This document shows positions 45,201-56,600 of a DNA stretch of 64,000 nt, piece by piece. The notes below the pieces were generated by a model. That model did no database searches, was not told where the DNA came from, and worked only from the letters and a program-made list of their open reading frames with translations. Positions within the stretch are counted from its first letter, which is position 1, and each line of letters starts with the position of its first letter. The stretch covers positions 678,397 to 742,396 of the forward strand of contig NW_004190416.2 in the NCBI RefSeq assembly GCF_000224145.3, given 5' to 3'. The DNA comes from Ciona intestinalis (lineage: Eukaryota; Chordata; Ascidiacea; Phlebobranchia; Cionidae). The position numbers were made by a program, and so were the translations under genes.

Positions 45201-46620
45201 CAGAACACCCGTGTTATAACGACTGTCGTTGCCCCACCATGCGAGGATAAATAAGTTACATACGTGGTAACTGGTAAATAGGCAGGAGGTGTATGAAACA
45301 GAACACCTGTGTTATAACGACTGTCGTTTCCCGGTCACACAATGATAATTATGCGTCAATCTCATTATATTCAATGATTAACCTGTTGTTTGAAGGTTTG
45401 TCGATTCTTTTGTCGACGTTTGGTTTTCGGTCGCTTTCGGTTTATTTGCAGTTTTTGTATCCGCCGTGGTACTGGAAAATCCAAAACAATTTAAAAAAAA
45501 CTTGATAACGATAAATATAGTAAAGTGGGGAAGATGGGACACCTTTTTAATCTATTTTCTTTTCTCATGAGGTAGTAAACAAAGAACATTAAAGAATTAC
45601 AAACCCGTAACGCCACGACTCTTATATGCCCCTGTTAATAGTGTAGATACTATGTGCTGAAGGTGTCCCGTCTTACCCCACCCGATACTATTTGTGGTGG
45701 TCATACATAGTTTGTTGTTTTATCAGGGGCACTTTTTAACAACTTTCGGAGCACTTTTTAACCCCACCTTTTAAATGAATCTGAGTGCATTTCGTTAGGT
45801 GTTGTTGGTTTGCTGTTGTGTGTAGATTCCAAATTGTCACTGAAACAAGACGGAACGAAATGTAACTTGTTTATTTATAAAGTGCAGAACACCTGTGTTA
45901 TAACGACTGTCATTGCCCCGCCATGCGAAGATAAATAAATTATATACGTGGTAACTTGTAAGCGAACACGAGGTGTATGAAACAGAACACCTGTGTTATA
46001 ACGACTGTCGTTGCCACGCCATGTGTGGATAAATAAGTTACATACATGGTAACTCGTAAGCTGACACGAGGTGTATGAAACCGAACACCCGTGTTATAAC
46101 GACTCTAGTTTCCCTGCCATGTGAGGTTAAAGGTTACATTCAACCGAGTAAACTATATTAATATATTCGAACGACTTTTTTATTCAAGGTAAAACCAAAG
46201 TCCCGACCTGTTCTGTGGAGATAAACGAAATCGAAGCTGTTTTCCATTTTCATAGAGATTGTAATATTCATCCGCGAGGGAGGTCGGCAAGTTTTTTAAG
46301 AATGTCCCAATGACGTCATCAGCCCTCCCAGCTTTGACGTCATCAAGGAGGCGACCTCCTTTATCGATGGTAAATTTCATCCCAGAATCTCCGGCCGAAC
46401 GGAAGTTACGTAATAAAGCATCCGGATAAACACGGTATACAGCGAAACAGATCGCGGCGGAAACTCCACCGTTTCGAACAACGGACGTTAAAAAGTTTTC
46501 TGGGATTCCTTTAAACAATGCAGTCGAAATATCCACAAGATCTGCCCGCCAACATAACGAAGATCGGACGCCTCTTATTTCTGATGGGAGGATTTTTAAG
46601 TTTGTGACTTCTGCGTCCAT
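42265..46620 (-). CDS. TPR-repeat protein of unrecognised family
   Basis: Seven exons, 462 residues, phases consistent throughout: complement(join(42265..42649,43059..43247,43564..43662,43810..43966,44957..45013,45383..45471,46208..46620)). The first 137 residues (MDAEVTNLKILPSEIRGVRS onward) form a predicted globular, mainly helical domain I do not recognise. A Thr/Asn/Lys-rich linker follows (TTADTKTANKPKATENQTST). The rest is helical with TPR-like units: LWELKEYKQALPLFEKCM, SRAAWIYNCSADIFERC, GTAYSRLGDDYSNG and HNLAVEFLRMEKFEEAEVMF. The protein has no signal peptide or membrane segment and is probably a cytosolic scaffold or adaptor. Alternative ends are possible: without the 46208 donor, exon 1 would read on to a stop at 46180 as a 146-residue protein. 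It is transcribed away from AHSA1. Confidence 0.75.
42660..43015 (-). repeat. composite SINE, reverse, in TPR-gene intron
   Basis: Two tail units (CATACACCTCGTGCCAGCTT) followed by the middle block (AACCCATTAGTGACCACTG) and the head end (TCTTGCCCAAGGACACATAC) in the intron 42650-43058. Confidence 0.8.
43355..43465. mobile_element. MITE fragment
   Basis: Only the interior and a decayed end remain (TTTGTTTACCACCAAATGGG, GAGAATGAAAA). Confidence 0.5.
43680..43800 (-). repeat. SINE tail
   Basis: One reverse unit filling most of the intron 43663-43809 (GACAGTCGTTATAACATGG, CACCTCGTGCCAGCTTAC). Confidence 0.8.
44030..44915 (+). repeat. 71-bp minisatellite, array C
   Basis: About 12 copies in the TPR-gene intron 43967-44956. 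The last units are shortened to about 38-40 bp by loss of the hairpin half (TCTTCTTATATGCTCAC). It lies antisense to the host gene. Confidence 0.93.
45055..45345 (+). repeat. SINE tail array
   Basis: Three forward tail units (ACGAGGTGTATGAAACAGAA, GATAAATAAGTTACATACGT) in the intron 45014-45382. Confidence 0.83.
45518..45690. mobile_element. MITE, same family
   Basis: Ends AAAGTGGGGAAGATGGGACA and GTCCCGTCTTACCCCACCC, in the intron 45472-46207. Confidence 0.82.
45885..46140 (+). repeat. SINE tail array
   Basis: Two and a half forward units (AACACGAGGTGTATGAAACA, CGACTGTCGTTGCCACGCC). Confidence 0.8.
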
Positions 46621-46727
46621 TGTAATAATCGGTACTGTGAACTAAAACTAAAAACCTAGCAAAGGCATAATTACAATTTTATTTAGCTGTTCAAAAACGC
46701 TAAGATAATACAACCTTGTATTTATAT

Positions 46728-46908
46728 TAGTGTGGGGAAAGATGGGACACCTTTTTTATTTTTGTCTTATTCGTTAGCAAACAAAGAACATTCAAAGAAT
46801 TATGAATCCTTATCGTCATGAATACCATAGACCGTTGTTTGTTTAAAACACGATCAGGATATTTGAATATTATGTGCTAAAGGTGTCCCGTCTTCCCCAC
46901 ACATTATA
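46728..46908. mobile_element. MITE, same family
   Basis: Ends AGTGTGGGGAAAGATGGGAC and GTCCCGTCTTCCCCACAC; about 180 bp, 110 bp upstream of the TPR-gene start codon. Confidence 0.83.
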
Positions 46909-48412
46909 TATCACTTATAATATATACAGTAACGAAGATCAGGTTATTAAATCAACGGAAAGAAAAACATTAGCTGCAAAACTACAGCCTTAAAAACACG
47001 ATACCACAAGTAAAAACTTCTTGAGTAAAAGTGTCAGATAAAAGCGTGGGTTCTACACCAACGATATATGTTAAACCACTTTTAGCAACATGGTAATACT
47101 ACATGAACCATAAGCCCACCATGCTTTAACTTAGCAATCAGCTGGCGTGTTCTAAATAGTCAACAGCATACTACAAAAGTAACGAAGTACATACTGAATG
47201 CTTTTAAAATAGCTTTAAAAACTATATAACTTATTTACGTACATAGCGACTCCTGTACCCTTGTACCTAAAATCATGCAGGCCTACTTTTACTCAGCTAA
47301 TACCTGTCGAAAGCTATTTGCTTGTACTTATATAGCACGTACAACTGCTATGTTAGTATATAAGCATACGAACCGGGTGATTTCCCGCTATGTTTTTGCG
47401 GGTAATCCCCATTTCTTTGTTTGGTAGAAGCACTTCGTTCACAAAACTTACACAAACAATTCAAAATTTGGTAAAGTATATTTTTAGACTTCTATTTATA
47501 AAAAAATCTTTGGGACATGACTTTTATATAGTGCGGTACTTTTGCTTTTCTTTCTTTTACCATGGCGTGTTTTAACAACCGTCGTTTTGCTGCTACTTCC
47601 GTAATTTCGATTCTGTATACCATTTTGAACTTCGCTTTTGTATTTAAAGAAAAAAAATAAAGTAAATGGTAATATTATTATGCTAATCATGTTTATGAGG
47701 GTATTTTTTTGTAAAAACAGTTTAGAAATATAAAATATGGAATTTGAAAGTTGAATTTAAATTTGCATACAATTTCACACTGTTTAATTTCGTCATAATA
47801 GGCCTTATTTAATAGACAAGTCTCAAATTTCTTCGGTTTTGTAAAAAAAACTCTTAAAATTTATTTCTGTCGTAACTTTGGGTTAAAATTTTTTAAAACA
47901 GCGCCATCTTAAGATCGTTCCCGAAATTTCGGCCAGTATTTTCCACATAGGTGAGTAGAGGACGTTTTGTGGCGTGATGGTTTGCAGCTGTTTCGTGTTG
48001 ACAACTTAAGACGTGTTAAACTAATCGAAGGTCGTTTGTGTAACTGGGTGTTTATGGAGGTCGTACGGCTTATATATATATAATCACTGTGTGTGTTTAT
48101 TGTTAGTTTTGTAGACTCGTGTGCGTTTAAATGTTTAAAGATCATTAGATCAACGTAAACAAAAAGTTTCTAAAGTTTTAGGAAAACCGTAGCAGAACTT
48201 TATTTGTTGAAGAAAGGGGATAATAAGTTTGTAAAAAATGTTGTTAGACAAGAATTAACCAACGTTATTAGTAGCAATCGCGTTTGAACGAATTACGAAT
48301 CAGGAGTTGCTAAATTCGCGCAATTTTGATTTAGAAAAATGCGCAGGTAAATGATTACGAAAAAACGCGCAGATAGTTAATTGGTAATACTGTTTCCTGA
48401 TTAACCAATTCG
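46909..48412. other. divergent intergenic region between the TPR gene and AHSA1
   Basis: AT-rich, no gene seen. A GCGCCATCTTAAGATCG block lies at about 47902. It should hold the promoter of the TPR gene and part of that of AHSA1. Confidence 0.4.
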
Positions 48413-48745
48413 CGGGGCTAGTGAAGAATCCTTCCCCCACCTTATTTGCTAACCACTAACCCCTATAACCACTAACACTTTTCACCAGCCTATTCTGCTA
48501 TGTACCGGAGAATTCTTGGTGCTAGTGAAGAGTCTTCCTCCCCTACCTTATTTGCTAACCACGAACCCCTTACCCCTATAACCACTAACTACTAAGTACT
48601 AACCCCTATAACCACTAACTACTAACCCCTATAACCACTAACCCCCTAGCCATCAACACCTAACCTCCTAACCTAGGGGTTAGTGGTTAGCAAATAAGGT
48701 GAGGGGGGAGAAGATTCTTCACTAGCACCAAGAATTCTTCCCTAG
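48413..48745. mobile_element. two copies of the CTAGTGAAGAATC MITE with telomere-like interior
   Basis: A truncated copy (48417-48510) is followed by a full one (about 48518-48733) whose inverted ends extend to AGAATTCTTGGTGCTAGTG. The interior is many CCACTAACCCCTATAA units. It is related to the element at 36875. Confidence 0.8.
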
Positions 48746-48779
48746 TGCCCAAACCGCTTTAGAACAGTTGGCTCATTAT

Positions 48780-49080
48780 CAGCTAATTCAGTTTATTTTG
48801 GTAACCCAGTTTTTTACAGTGTAGCACACTTAGGCAATTTATTGTAAATATTGGGAAGTTACATATTACCCAAAATCGTTTTGTTGGTTGGTTTTTTGTT
48901 TCTAAACCTGTACTTTTCCTGTGTAGTGTGTAGTATACTTAGAAACCTGGTATTTATTAGTTTTAACATGTTTATTAAAAATCTGCAAAGTTTTATTTTA
49001 CTCAGAAATCCTTTTTTATTTTGTTCTTGTTTCTAAACATTTACTTTTACCTAGCACACTTAGGCAATTTAACTTTAAAT
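48780..49080. promoter_or_regulatory. 5' flank of AHSA1 with a direct repeat
   Basis: The 20-mer TAGCACACTTAGGCAATTTA occurs at about 48823 and again at about 49053, and GTTTCTAAAC with a following TACTTTT occurs twice between them. The second 20-mer ends about 8 bases before the start codon, so a block of about 230 bp spanning the 5' UTR or promoter seems duplicated. Confidence 0.5.
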
Positions 49081-50112
49081 ATGGCAAAATGGGGAGAGGG
49101 AGATCCAAGGTGGATTGTGGAAGAAAGGTCGGACGCTCATAATGTTAATAACTGGCACTGGAGGGAAAGAGACGCTACGGAATGGTCGAGAAAAAAAGTG
49201 AAAGATTTGCTGCTGAATTTGAAAGTTGAACAAGAGGGGATGGGCTCTTGTGTTGTCCATGAAGTGCATGAGTGTATTGGGGAGGCTTCGGTCAGTAATC
49301 GGAAGAAGAAACTGATTTGTTTCTATGAGTTTAACGTGAAGGCGAAATGGAAAGGCTCAATGACAGGAAGTGACATCATATACAAAGGGGAACTTGAGAT
49401 TCCAAACTTAAGCGAAGAAAACGATGTTTGCGATGTAGACGTGGATGTGAAGTTCGGGAAAGATCAAAGAGAATGTCGGGAGCTTAAAGATCTTATGCGG
49501 AAACGAGGAACTTATTTAATCCGGCAGCGCCTGCAAGAGTATATTGATTGTTTGCGCCACGATTTTGCAAAGTCGTTACAATTACCAACAAACCAAACAC
49601 AGGGTGTTGGAAAGGCAAAGAATGTGGAGCTGGATTTAAATGATTTGAATTTAGTAAACCAGGTTCAGAGTAAGCCAGTTGAACCGAAAACTGCTGGAAC
49701 TAAAATCAGCACTAAAAAGTTGATGATGACCGAAAAGTTTATGACCGACGTTCAGGAGTTGTTTAAAACACTGACGTTAAAAGATCGGGTGCGGGCTTGG
49801 TCCAGGAGTCCTGTAGAAGAAGATGCTTCAACTGGTGGAAGATTTTCGCTTTTTGATGGAAATGTAACTGGAGATTTCACAGAAATCATTCAAGACAAAA
49901 AGATCTCTATGAGGTGGCGGTTCAAGTCATGGCCCAACGCACATTTCTCCAACGCGACGCTCACTTTTACTCAAAAACCTGACGGAACGGAAGTAAAATT
50001 AGAACAGCTTGGAGTTCCCCAGGAGCAAGTGGAAGCCACCAGGATGGGCTGGAGGAATTATTACTGGACCGCTATAAAGATGACATTTGGATACGGGTCA
50101 CAGATTTTATAA
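49081..50112 (+). CDS. AHSA1: AHSA1 (AHA1), activator of Hsp90 ATPase
   Basis: A single-exon frame of 343 residues (human about 338). The start is the ATG at 49081, giving MAKWGEGDPRWIVEER, the invariant family N-terminus; the frame is open further upstream but has no ATG. The N-terminal Aha1 domain (about 20-165) has NNWHWRERDA (23-32) and YKGELEIPNLSEEN. The C-terminal domain (about 230-340) has MRWRFKSWPNAHFSNATLTF and ends FGYGSQIL. A Lys/Gln-rich linker (about 185-215) joins them. The protein is a cytosolic co-chaperone that binds the Hsp90 middle domain and speeds its ATPase. The gene is intronless here, whereas the vertebrate gene is split. It lies 557 bp upstream of aldolase exon 1a on the same strand. 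Confidence 0.97.
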   Translation: MAKWGEGDPRWIVEERSDAHNVNNWHWRERDATEWSRKKVKDLLLNLKVEQEGMGSCVVHEVHECIGEASVSNRKKKLICFYEFNVKAKWKGSMTGSDIIYKGELEIPNLSEENDVCDVDVDVKFGKDQRECRELKDLMRKRGTYLIRQRLQEYIDCLRHDFAKSLQLPTNQTQGVGKAKNVELDLNDLNLVNQVQSKPVEPKTAGTKISTKKLMMTEKFMTDVQELFKTLTLKDRVRAWSRSPVEEDASTGGRFSLFDGNVTGDFTEIIQDKKISMRWRFKSWPNAHFSNATLTFTQKPDGTEVKLEQLGVPQEQVEATRMGWRNYYWTAIKMTFGYGSQIL

Positions 50113-50669
50113 TGACTCTTGCTGGAACAATATTTCAATCTGTTTCGAATAATTTAAATCTCAGTGAAATTTCCTCGCACTAGGCTTAGTGGTTGGTTAA
50201 AAAGAGACAGTTCATGCTTTAAACCTGGCGTTATATTTCAGTAAAAACTATTTTGTATAATTTATTCCACATGAAATTCATGTATAAGTGTTTCTAGTTC
50301 AACATTTCCAATGTTTCCATTTTTGTATTGACTTGAAAATTACGTGTTAGGAAAACTTGTGTGTTAGCAAAACTTTTGTGTTAGTTGAATTAGAGTCCTG
50401 TAATTCTATTAAGGTGGTTTGGTCCCCACCACAAGGCATGAAATGTACTGCTCTGCACTTCTGGTTTTGTACCTTACCCAAAAAAACTGTTTTAAAATTA
50501 AGCTGATTCCCTTTTTTGTGAATTCCTTGGTACATTCTGAGCCAAATGCAAACCTAGCAAAGTTAAGCCGCTACAAGTACATCTGGTTTTATAATTGTCC
50601 GTTAGATAACCAACTTCATCTTTTTCAGAAACTCTTTAAGTTAACAAAGACAACACGCTGTAATTAAAA

Positions 50670-53600
50670 ATGTCGAACCTAACCGAGCTAAGCGATGTGC
50701 AAAAGAAGGAATTGTCAGATATTGCCCAAAACATTGTCAAAGGTGGACGTGGGATTCTAGCAGCAGATGAATCATCAGGTTTATATTCAATTTTCAGTTT
50801 GCTTTGAAATATTACGATATTTCATGCTGTGTTTTAGTTCCGCTTTTCAATCTTAACGCAGATTCACTAAAAGTTTTGCAGCTTCATTTGCAGTTTATTT
50901 AAAATAAGCTTGATTGCTAGTTTTAGTTATTTTCAACTTCAAAGCATGAGACCTGTGTTCACCTTCACTTTATATGTAGCATTTCACCCATGTTATACCC
51001 CGTAATATAAAGTCCCCACAATACTTAGATCACAGGTCCTAGCTCCAGTTTAAATATAGCTTTCAATTTTGAAACCCAGCCATGCAGAAATGTATTATTT
51101 AAAGCTTAGTGCAAGTCATGCCTTCAGTAATGCAGTGTGAGCATGAGTGTTTGAATTATTACAGTAAGAGAATAGATTGTGGAGTATGATGTGTTTTACA
51201 TGTACAGTATATGATGGAATGCAGCTTAAGTTTTGTGCCGACACTGTATTCTTGCGCAAGCTTTCAAAGTAAATGTTGATTTTGCTCGAGGCAAAGTTAG
51301 AAAAAAGCAGTTTGTTTGCTCTGGTTTGACAGTGATTGTGCCCTCATGTCAGTATACGTTGTATGCTTGCCCAGGAAGTCGTTCATGTGGACAATGGTTC
51401 GATTTTATGAAGGGTCATTTATTAGGCACCAGTTTATATATAAGTTATTTAAGTTAGGTAAAACAGGAGTTTAAAAGCCCTAATTTTTAGTTAGTTTTAG
51501 TTTTAGTTTCAACTGGATTTTAAAAACAAGAATTTGTAATTAGTTTTAGTTTTGACAGGATTTTTAAGCTAGATTTAATAACAATAACTGTTAGTGCTTA
51601 CTGCTTGCTTTTATAGCATGTTTAATTGTTGTATTTGAAGTGATTGTTTAATATAAAGAATCCAACCCACAACAACTAATACCTAATTAACACAAAGATG
51701 TCAATACATATGTTATACCATAATCAGATACCTGTAATTTAATCGGTAAAACGGAAACTATTAAGTCTGTTCAATTAGGGGGATGTTAGAACAATAGCTT
51801 CAATATATTGTACGGCAGCCGGTATTCGTTAACCAATACAACACTGGATAAATATATAAAGAGGCTTTAGGGGTTGTATGTGTATGTGACCTTAACCTTT
51901 GGACTTTGCCAACTTATTAACCAAGCACAAGTCAGCAATTTCGATAACTTTAAATATTAGCACAGGGATTATAGGACTAGTTACCCAGTTTATATTAGCA
52001 TTTTGGGCTTTGGGTTTTTGAGTTTTTGGAAATATCTGTGCCTTTGGGTTGACATTGTTAAAATAAAATTAAAATTATAGGTGAATGCAATATACTTAGG
52101 CTCTTCATGTTTGTATAAATACCTAACAGCAGGGTAAAACCTGAGGTGACATTGTTAAAAAACAGTTACACTCATAGTTGTCAAACATAGGGAACCTCAT
52201 TGATTAATGTGGTGAATGCAATATACTTTGGCTCTGTTTGTATAGACAGCTAACAGCAGGGTAAAATCTGGGGTGACATTGTTAAAATACAGTTACACTT
52301 ATAGTTGTCGAACATAGGGAACCTCATTGATTAATGTGGTGAATGCAATATACTTTGGCTCTGTTTGTATAGACAGCTAACAGCAGGGTAAAATCTGGGG
52401 TGACATTGTTAAAATACAGTTACACTCATAGTTGTCAAACATAGGGAACCTCATTGATTAATGTGGTGAATGCAATATACTTTGGCTCTGCTTGTTTGTA
52501 TAGACACCTAACAACAGGGTAAAATCTGGGGTGACATTGTTAAAATACAGCTACACCCATAGTTGTCGAACATAGGAAACCTCATTGATTAATGTGGTGA
52601 ATGCAATATATATACTTTGGCTCTGCTTGTTTGTATAGACACCTAACAACAGGGTAAAATCTGGGGTGACATTGTTAAAATACAGCTACACCCATAGTTG
52701 TCAAACATAGGGAACCTCATTGATTAATGTGGTGAATGCAATATACTTTGACTCTGCTTGTTTTTAGATTTAAAACTTGGGTGTTAAAAGTTAAAACATA
52801 TGATGTCATCTTTGTTTCAAAAGTTTGGAAACATGACACCCAGGCACTCCTAACTTTCCCTTTATGGTTTTGGGCCCTAATTGTTTTAACTTAAAAATCC
52901 GACTGTTTTTGCGAAGGTAATTTATTAGTTAGTTAGTTCCAAGTGTCTGCACTTAAACAATCATGGCCACCAGTTTGACTGACCAAGAAAAAGCACAACT
53001 TCGAGATGTATGTTCAAGAATAATTAAATCCGGGCATGGAATCCTTGCAGCGGATGAGAGCACTGGTAGGTGGAACTATAGGCACCAAACCTGGGGAGGC
53101 AGGGGGGCAGGTTTCCCCGGGAATTTCACTGCATAAATCAGTGACTAAAACAGACAATAAAGTGAAGTTTTTGCACATGATTGTGAGTCTAAGCCCACTT
53201 ATCTGTTCTACGTTGGTAAAGGCCTACAGTGTGACACATCATAAGACTTGACAAATAGGCCAGAATTGGCCAACCCCCCCTGCTGTTCAAAGTTTGGTGC
53301 CTATGGTTGTATTTGTTCAATGGTGAGTCAAGAAATTAATCAAGCAGAGAATTTCTTTTACTATGAGATCAATACAATCAAGGTATTGGAAAAAATCGAA
53401 TTAAGTTTGTTTCCAATCAATACACTTATGCAATGGATGATCGAGTCTTCTTAATCTCTTTGCTGTTTGTTGTTGTTTATTAAAGTTTTATTGTGTGTTC
53501 TGCATGAAAGTTAGTAGTGTGATTATGTGAGTTGTTATTAATTTATGTGCTTACTGTCAGTGGCGGGCAAATCCAAATTATTTGGGAGCAAAAGCAACTT

Positions 53601-56600
53601 GTATCGCAACTTAACCGTTTTAATACCTTGCAAATTTATCATTTTTATAATAATGTCGTTTTTCGGGGTGCGACTGCCCTCCACGCATCCCCAGGATGTC
53701 CGCCACTGCCCACTGCATTACAAACTGAATGACAATGACTACTTAACACTGCACAGCTTAAACCATAAACTATTTCATTAGTTTAAACTTCAGTAGTTTA
53801 TTAAAGGGTACTAGGCAAACTTTTTTTAGAAACCCACTTTTTTTACAAAATGGTTGACCAAGCTTTGTATATTGGGAAATATTGAACTCTTAAAACAAAG
53901 AACCAGGTTACACAACTATATTTTGTTAAACAAAAAAATGTAATTATTTTTTTTTACTTTTTAAAAAAGTTTTTAATTTTGCCATTCTAAGTGCCCCCTG
54001 TTTATTATTGCCTTTATAATACATAGACAACATCACTTAGCATTTTAACATCATTTAACCAACCATTGTTGCATTAGGAACAATGGGAAAGCGCTTGGAC
54101 ATGATCAAGGTGGAAAACATTGAAGAAAACCGACGCCAGTACAGACAATTGTTGATGTCTACCAACGCGGATATTTGTAAGTATTGTTGTATTTTTTGTT
54201 GGTTTGGTCAGTTATATCCTCGTGGGTGGGAACTTGAGTGACTTATCCATGGTTGCCACTCCCATGCCCACAGTCGAGTTGCTGAAGCTATTACAGTGTG
54301 TGGATAAGCAGGCATGACTTTTGGTTGGTTTGGTCATTTATATTCTCTTGGGTGGGAACTTTAGTTACTTATCCATGGTTGCCACTCCCATGCCCACAGT
54401 CGAGTTGCTGAAGCTATTGCAGTGTGTGGATAAGCAGACATGACTTTTGGTTGGTTTGGTCATTTATATCCTGTGGGTGGGAACTTGAGTGACTTATCCA
54501 TGGTTGCCACTCCCATGCCCACAGTCGAGTTGCTGAAGCTATTGCAGTGTGTGGATAAGCAGACATGACTTTTGGTTGGTTTGGTCATTTATATTCTCGT
54601 GGGTGGGAACTTGAGTGACTTATCCATGGTTGCCACTCCCATGTCTACAGTCGAGTTGCTGAAACTATTGCAGTGTGTGGATAAGCAGACATGACTTTTG
54701 GTTAGTTTGGTCATTTATATTCTCGTGGGTGGAAGGAACTTGAGTGACTTATCCATGGTTGCCACTCCCATGCCCACAGTCGAGTTGCTGCAGCTAATGC
54801 AGTGTGTGGATAGGGAGACATGACTTTTAGTTGAACAATTTATTAACGGTTTAGAATAAAACAATAAAAGAAAACTATCTTTCCCCAATATGACCCGCAA
54901 GCGGTCCTTATTTTAACAATTTATTTCAAACAGCGGAATATCTTGGGGGAATCATCTTGTTTCATGAAACTTTGTACCAGAAGGATGATAACGGCAAACT
55001 TCTCAAAGATCTCATGGTAGAAAAAGGCATTGCTATCGGTATTAAGGTAAAGAATTATTCCATAACTCTGATCAGGGTATTACATGAATTTACGAGGTGG
55101 GCGAACTCTGTTTTGAAACATTTCTTTACGCGATCGCAAAAATGGATGTCCGGAGCGAATAAGTGGGCTATTTATTGCTTGTATTAACAAAAAGAAGGTC
55201 CAATACTCCTGCTGAATATACTTTGTAATGTATTGTGTGAATCTGGCCTTGATCTAGCACTCATATTGTTGGGCAATTCTCGTTGCATCATAACAGAATA
55301 CACCAAGTGCTACCTAAAACAACAACCAAAGTTCTTTGTACCATCTTAAATTTACCATTTTAACATTAAACCTTTACACAGGTTGACAAGGGAGTTGTGA
55401 AGCTTCTTGGAACAAAGGATGAGACAACAACTCAAGGTGAGGCATTGCCCAGGACCTCACCCATATAGAACATAGCACTTTACATTAACACCCATATAGA
55501 ACATAACACCTACCTGTAACACCCATATCGAATATAACACTTACAATTCACACCTATATATAATATAACGGTTAAAATTAACACCCTTATACAGGCATGT
55601 AAAAAATAAAAATCCGGCCGATACCGGTTTGTATTTATATTTTTACAGCAGTTTTCCCGGCGCGTGTGTTCTGACGTCAAATTTTGCCTCTCTATCTAGC
55701 CCCGCGTTCGTGTGCCGCTTTCACCATGTACGAGGCTTTTGGATATAAGCCAACGATATAACACCCACACGCTGCCCATATACAATATACCACTTATAAT
55801 TAACGCCCATATAGAGTATAACACTTACAATTCACACTTATATATAATATAACAGTTAAAGTTAACACCCATATACAATATAACACTCAAACTTAACCCA
55901 TATAACCCATATAGAATGGAATATAACTCATACCTATAACCCCCCTTCACCCCTTAGGCCTCGATGGATTGGGTGATCGTTGCGCCCAATACAAAGCCGA
56001 TGGATGTGACTTTGCTAAGTGGAGATGCGTGCTCAAGATAACGGACAGCACTCCTTCACAGCTTGCTATCGATGAGAATGCAAACGTGCTCGCACGATAT
56101 GCTTCTATCTGCCAACAGGTGCGTGTACTTGTGTCTAGATCAGTGCTCTTCAACCTTTTTTGGGTTGGTGAACCCCTAAAGTTGTTGCGACAAACTCATG
56201 CACCCCTGATTGCTTTAAAGTAAAACTAATGACGTTTCGCAATTCCCAGTGATGCAAGATACGGAATTCATGTAAAAACTGTAGGAAAGCGGCTAAATTT
56301 GTAAAAAATGTTTAAAACTGAGTATTATTACTGAAAATTGTTGAAGTTTGTGATGCACCCTTGTATACACTTTTGTACTGGTGCACCCCTGGCATATTTT
56401 GGTGCACCCTGGGGTGCACACCGGTTGAAGAGCACTGGTCTATATCATTGATAATATATAATGGTAACAACTGTTTAGTAGGCTTTGATGTTAGTAGGCT
56501 CTGCTGTTTATTAGGTGTTTGTTACTGTGTAGTTGTGTATTATCTAACCTATTAGGTGAACTACCTTAACATAAGCTTTGCTGTTAAGTAGGCGGATGTT

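Noticed and set aside
46180-46620. Stand-alone 146-residue gene
   Set aside because: A CAG|GTCGGG donor at 46208 continues in the correct phase into six further exons, so it is more likely the first exon of the TPR gene; transcripts would decide.
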